Of a DNA stretch of 5,139 nucleotides, positions 5,133-5,139 are shown piece by piece. The position numbers and the translations under genes are program-made. Position 1 is the stretch's first letter. Each line of letters begins with the position of its first letter. Source of the DNA: JAWLCG01 sp041687295 (GTDB lineage Bacteria > Planctomycetota > Phycisphaerae > SM23-33 > FEN-1343); NCBI GenBank assembly GCA_041687295.1, contig JAWLCG010000350.1, positions 1-5,139 on the forward strand, given 5' to 3'. The notes under the pieces are model-generated. The model saw only the letters and a program-made list of their open reading frames with translations, was not told where the DNA came from and made no database searches.

Positions 5133-5139
5133 CCACGGG

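Overview
The window is strongly GC-rich, and every gene I can support lies on the minus strand. Three of the five proteins carry a C-x2-C-GYNLR(G/A)L ... GRCPECG zinc ribbon followed by several membrane segments. That combination, together with the many short palindromes between genes, is typical of Planctomycetota, most likely a Phycisphaerae-type lineage. This placement is inferred from style and was not tested by a search.

Layout, read in the direction of transcription (right to left). At 5055-5132 there is a long inverted repeat made of two REP-like units. At 4903-5032 there is a second, nested inverted repeat containing a G-quadruplex motif. A tandem-ACT protein related to GcvR follows (4779-4240). 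Next come three tightly packed membrane proteins: one without a zinc ribbon (4209-3403), then two with it (3352-2387 and 2390-1428). Gaps are 30 nt, 50 nt and a 4-nt GTGA overlap, so these four genes are probably one operon. A 432-nt gap filled almost entirely with hairpins follows. A fourth family member (992-51) comes next, flanked on both sides by GTAG-headed palindromes.

The four membrane proteins are divergent paralogues. They share the ribbon (in three of four), a membrane segment ending in a W-x-V-(T/A)-x-P/D motif, a Y/W-x-R-x-L motif before a late membrane segment, and a basic C-terminal tail. I know no function for the family. The ACT protein could be the ligand-sensing member of the operon, but the sequence does not show that it controls the membrane proteins.

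The most striking content is non-coding. The palindromes look like REP elements of the kind moved by REP-associated tyrosine transposases: several have GTAG at the 5' foot of an imperfect hairpin, and they occur in inverted pairs. The largest cluster (1107-1370) is one concentric element. Its two outer halves are inverted copies of each other, and one stem differs between the copies by paired, compensatory changes.
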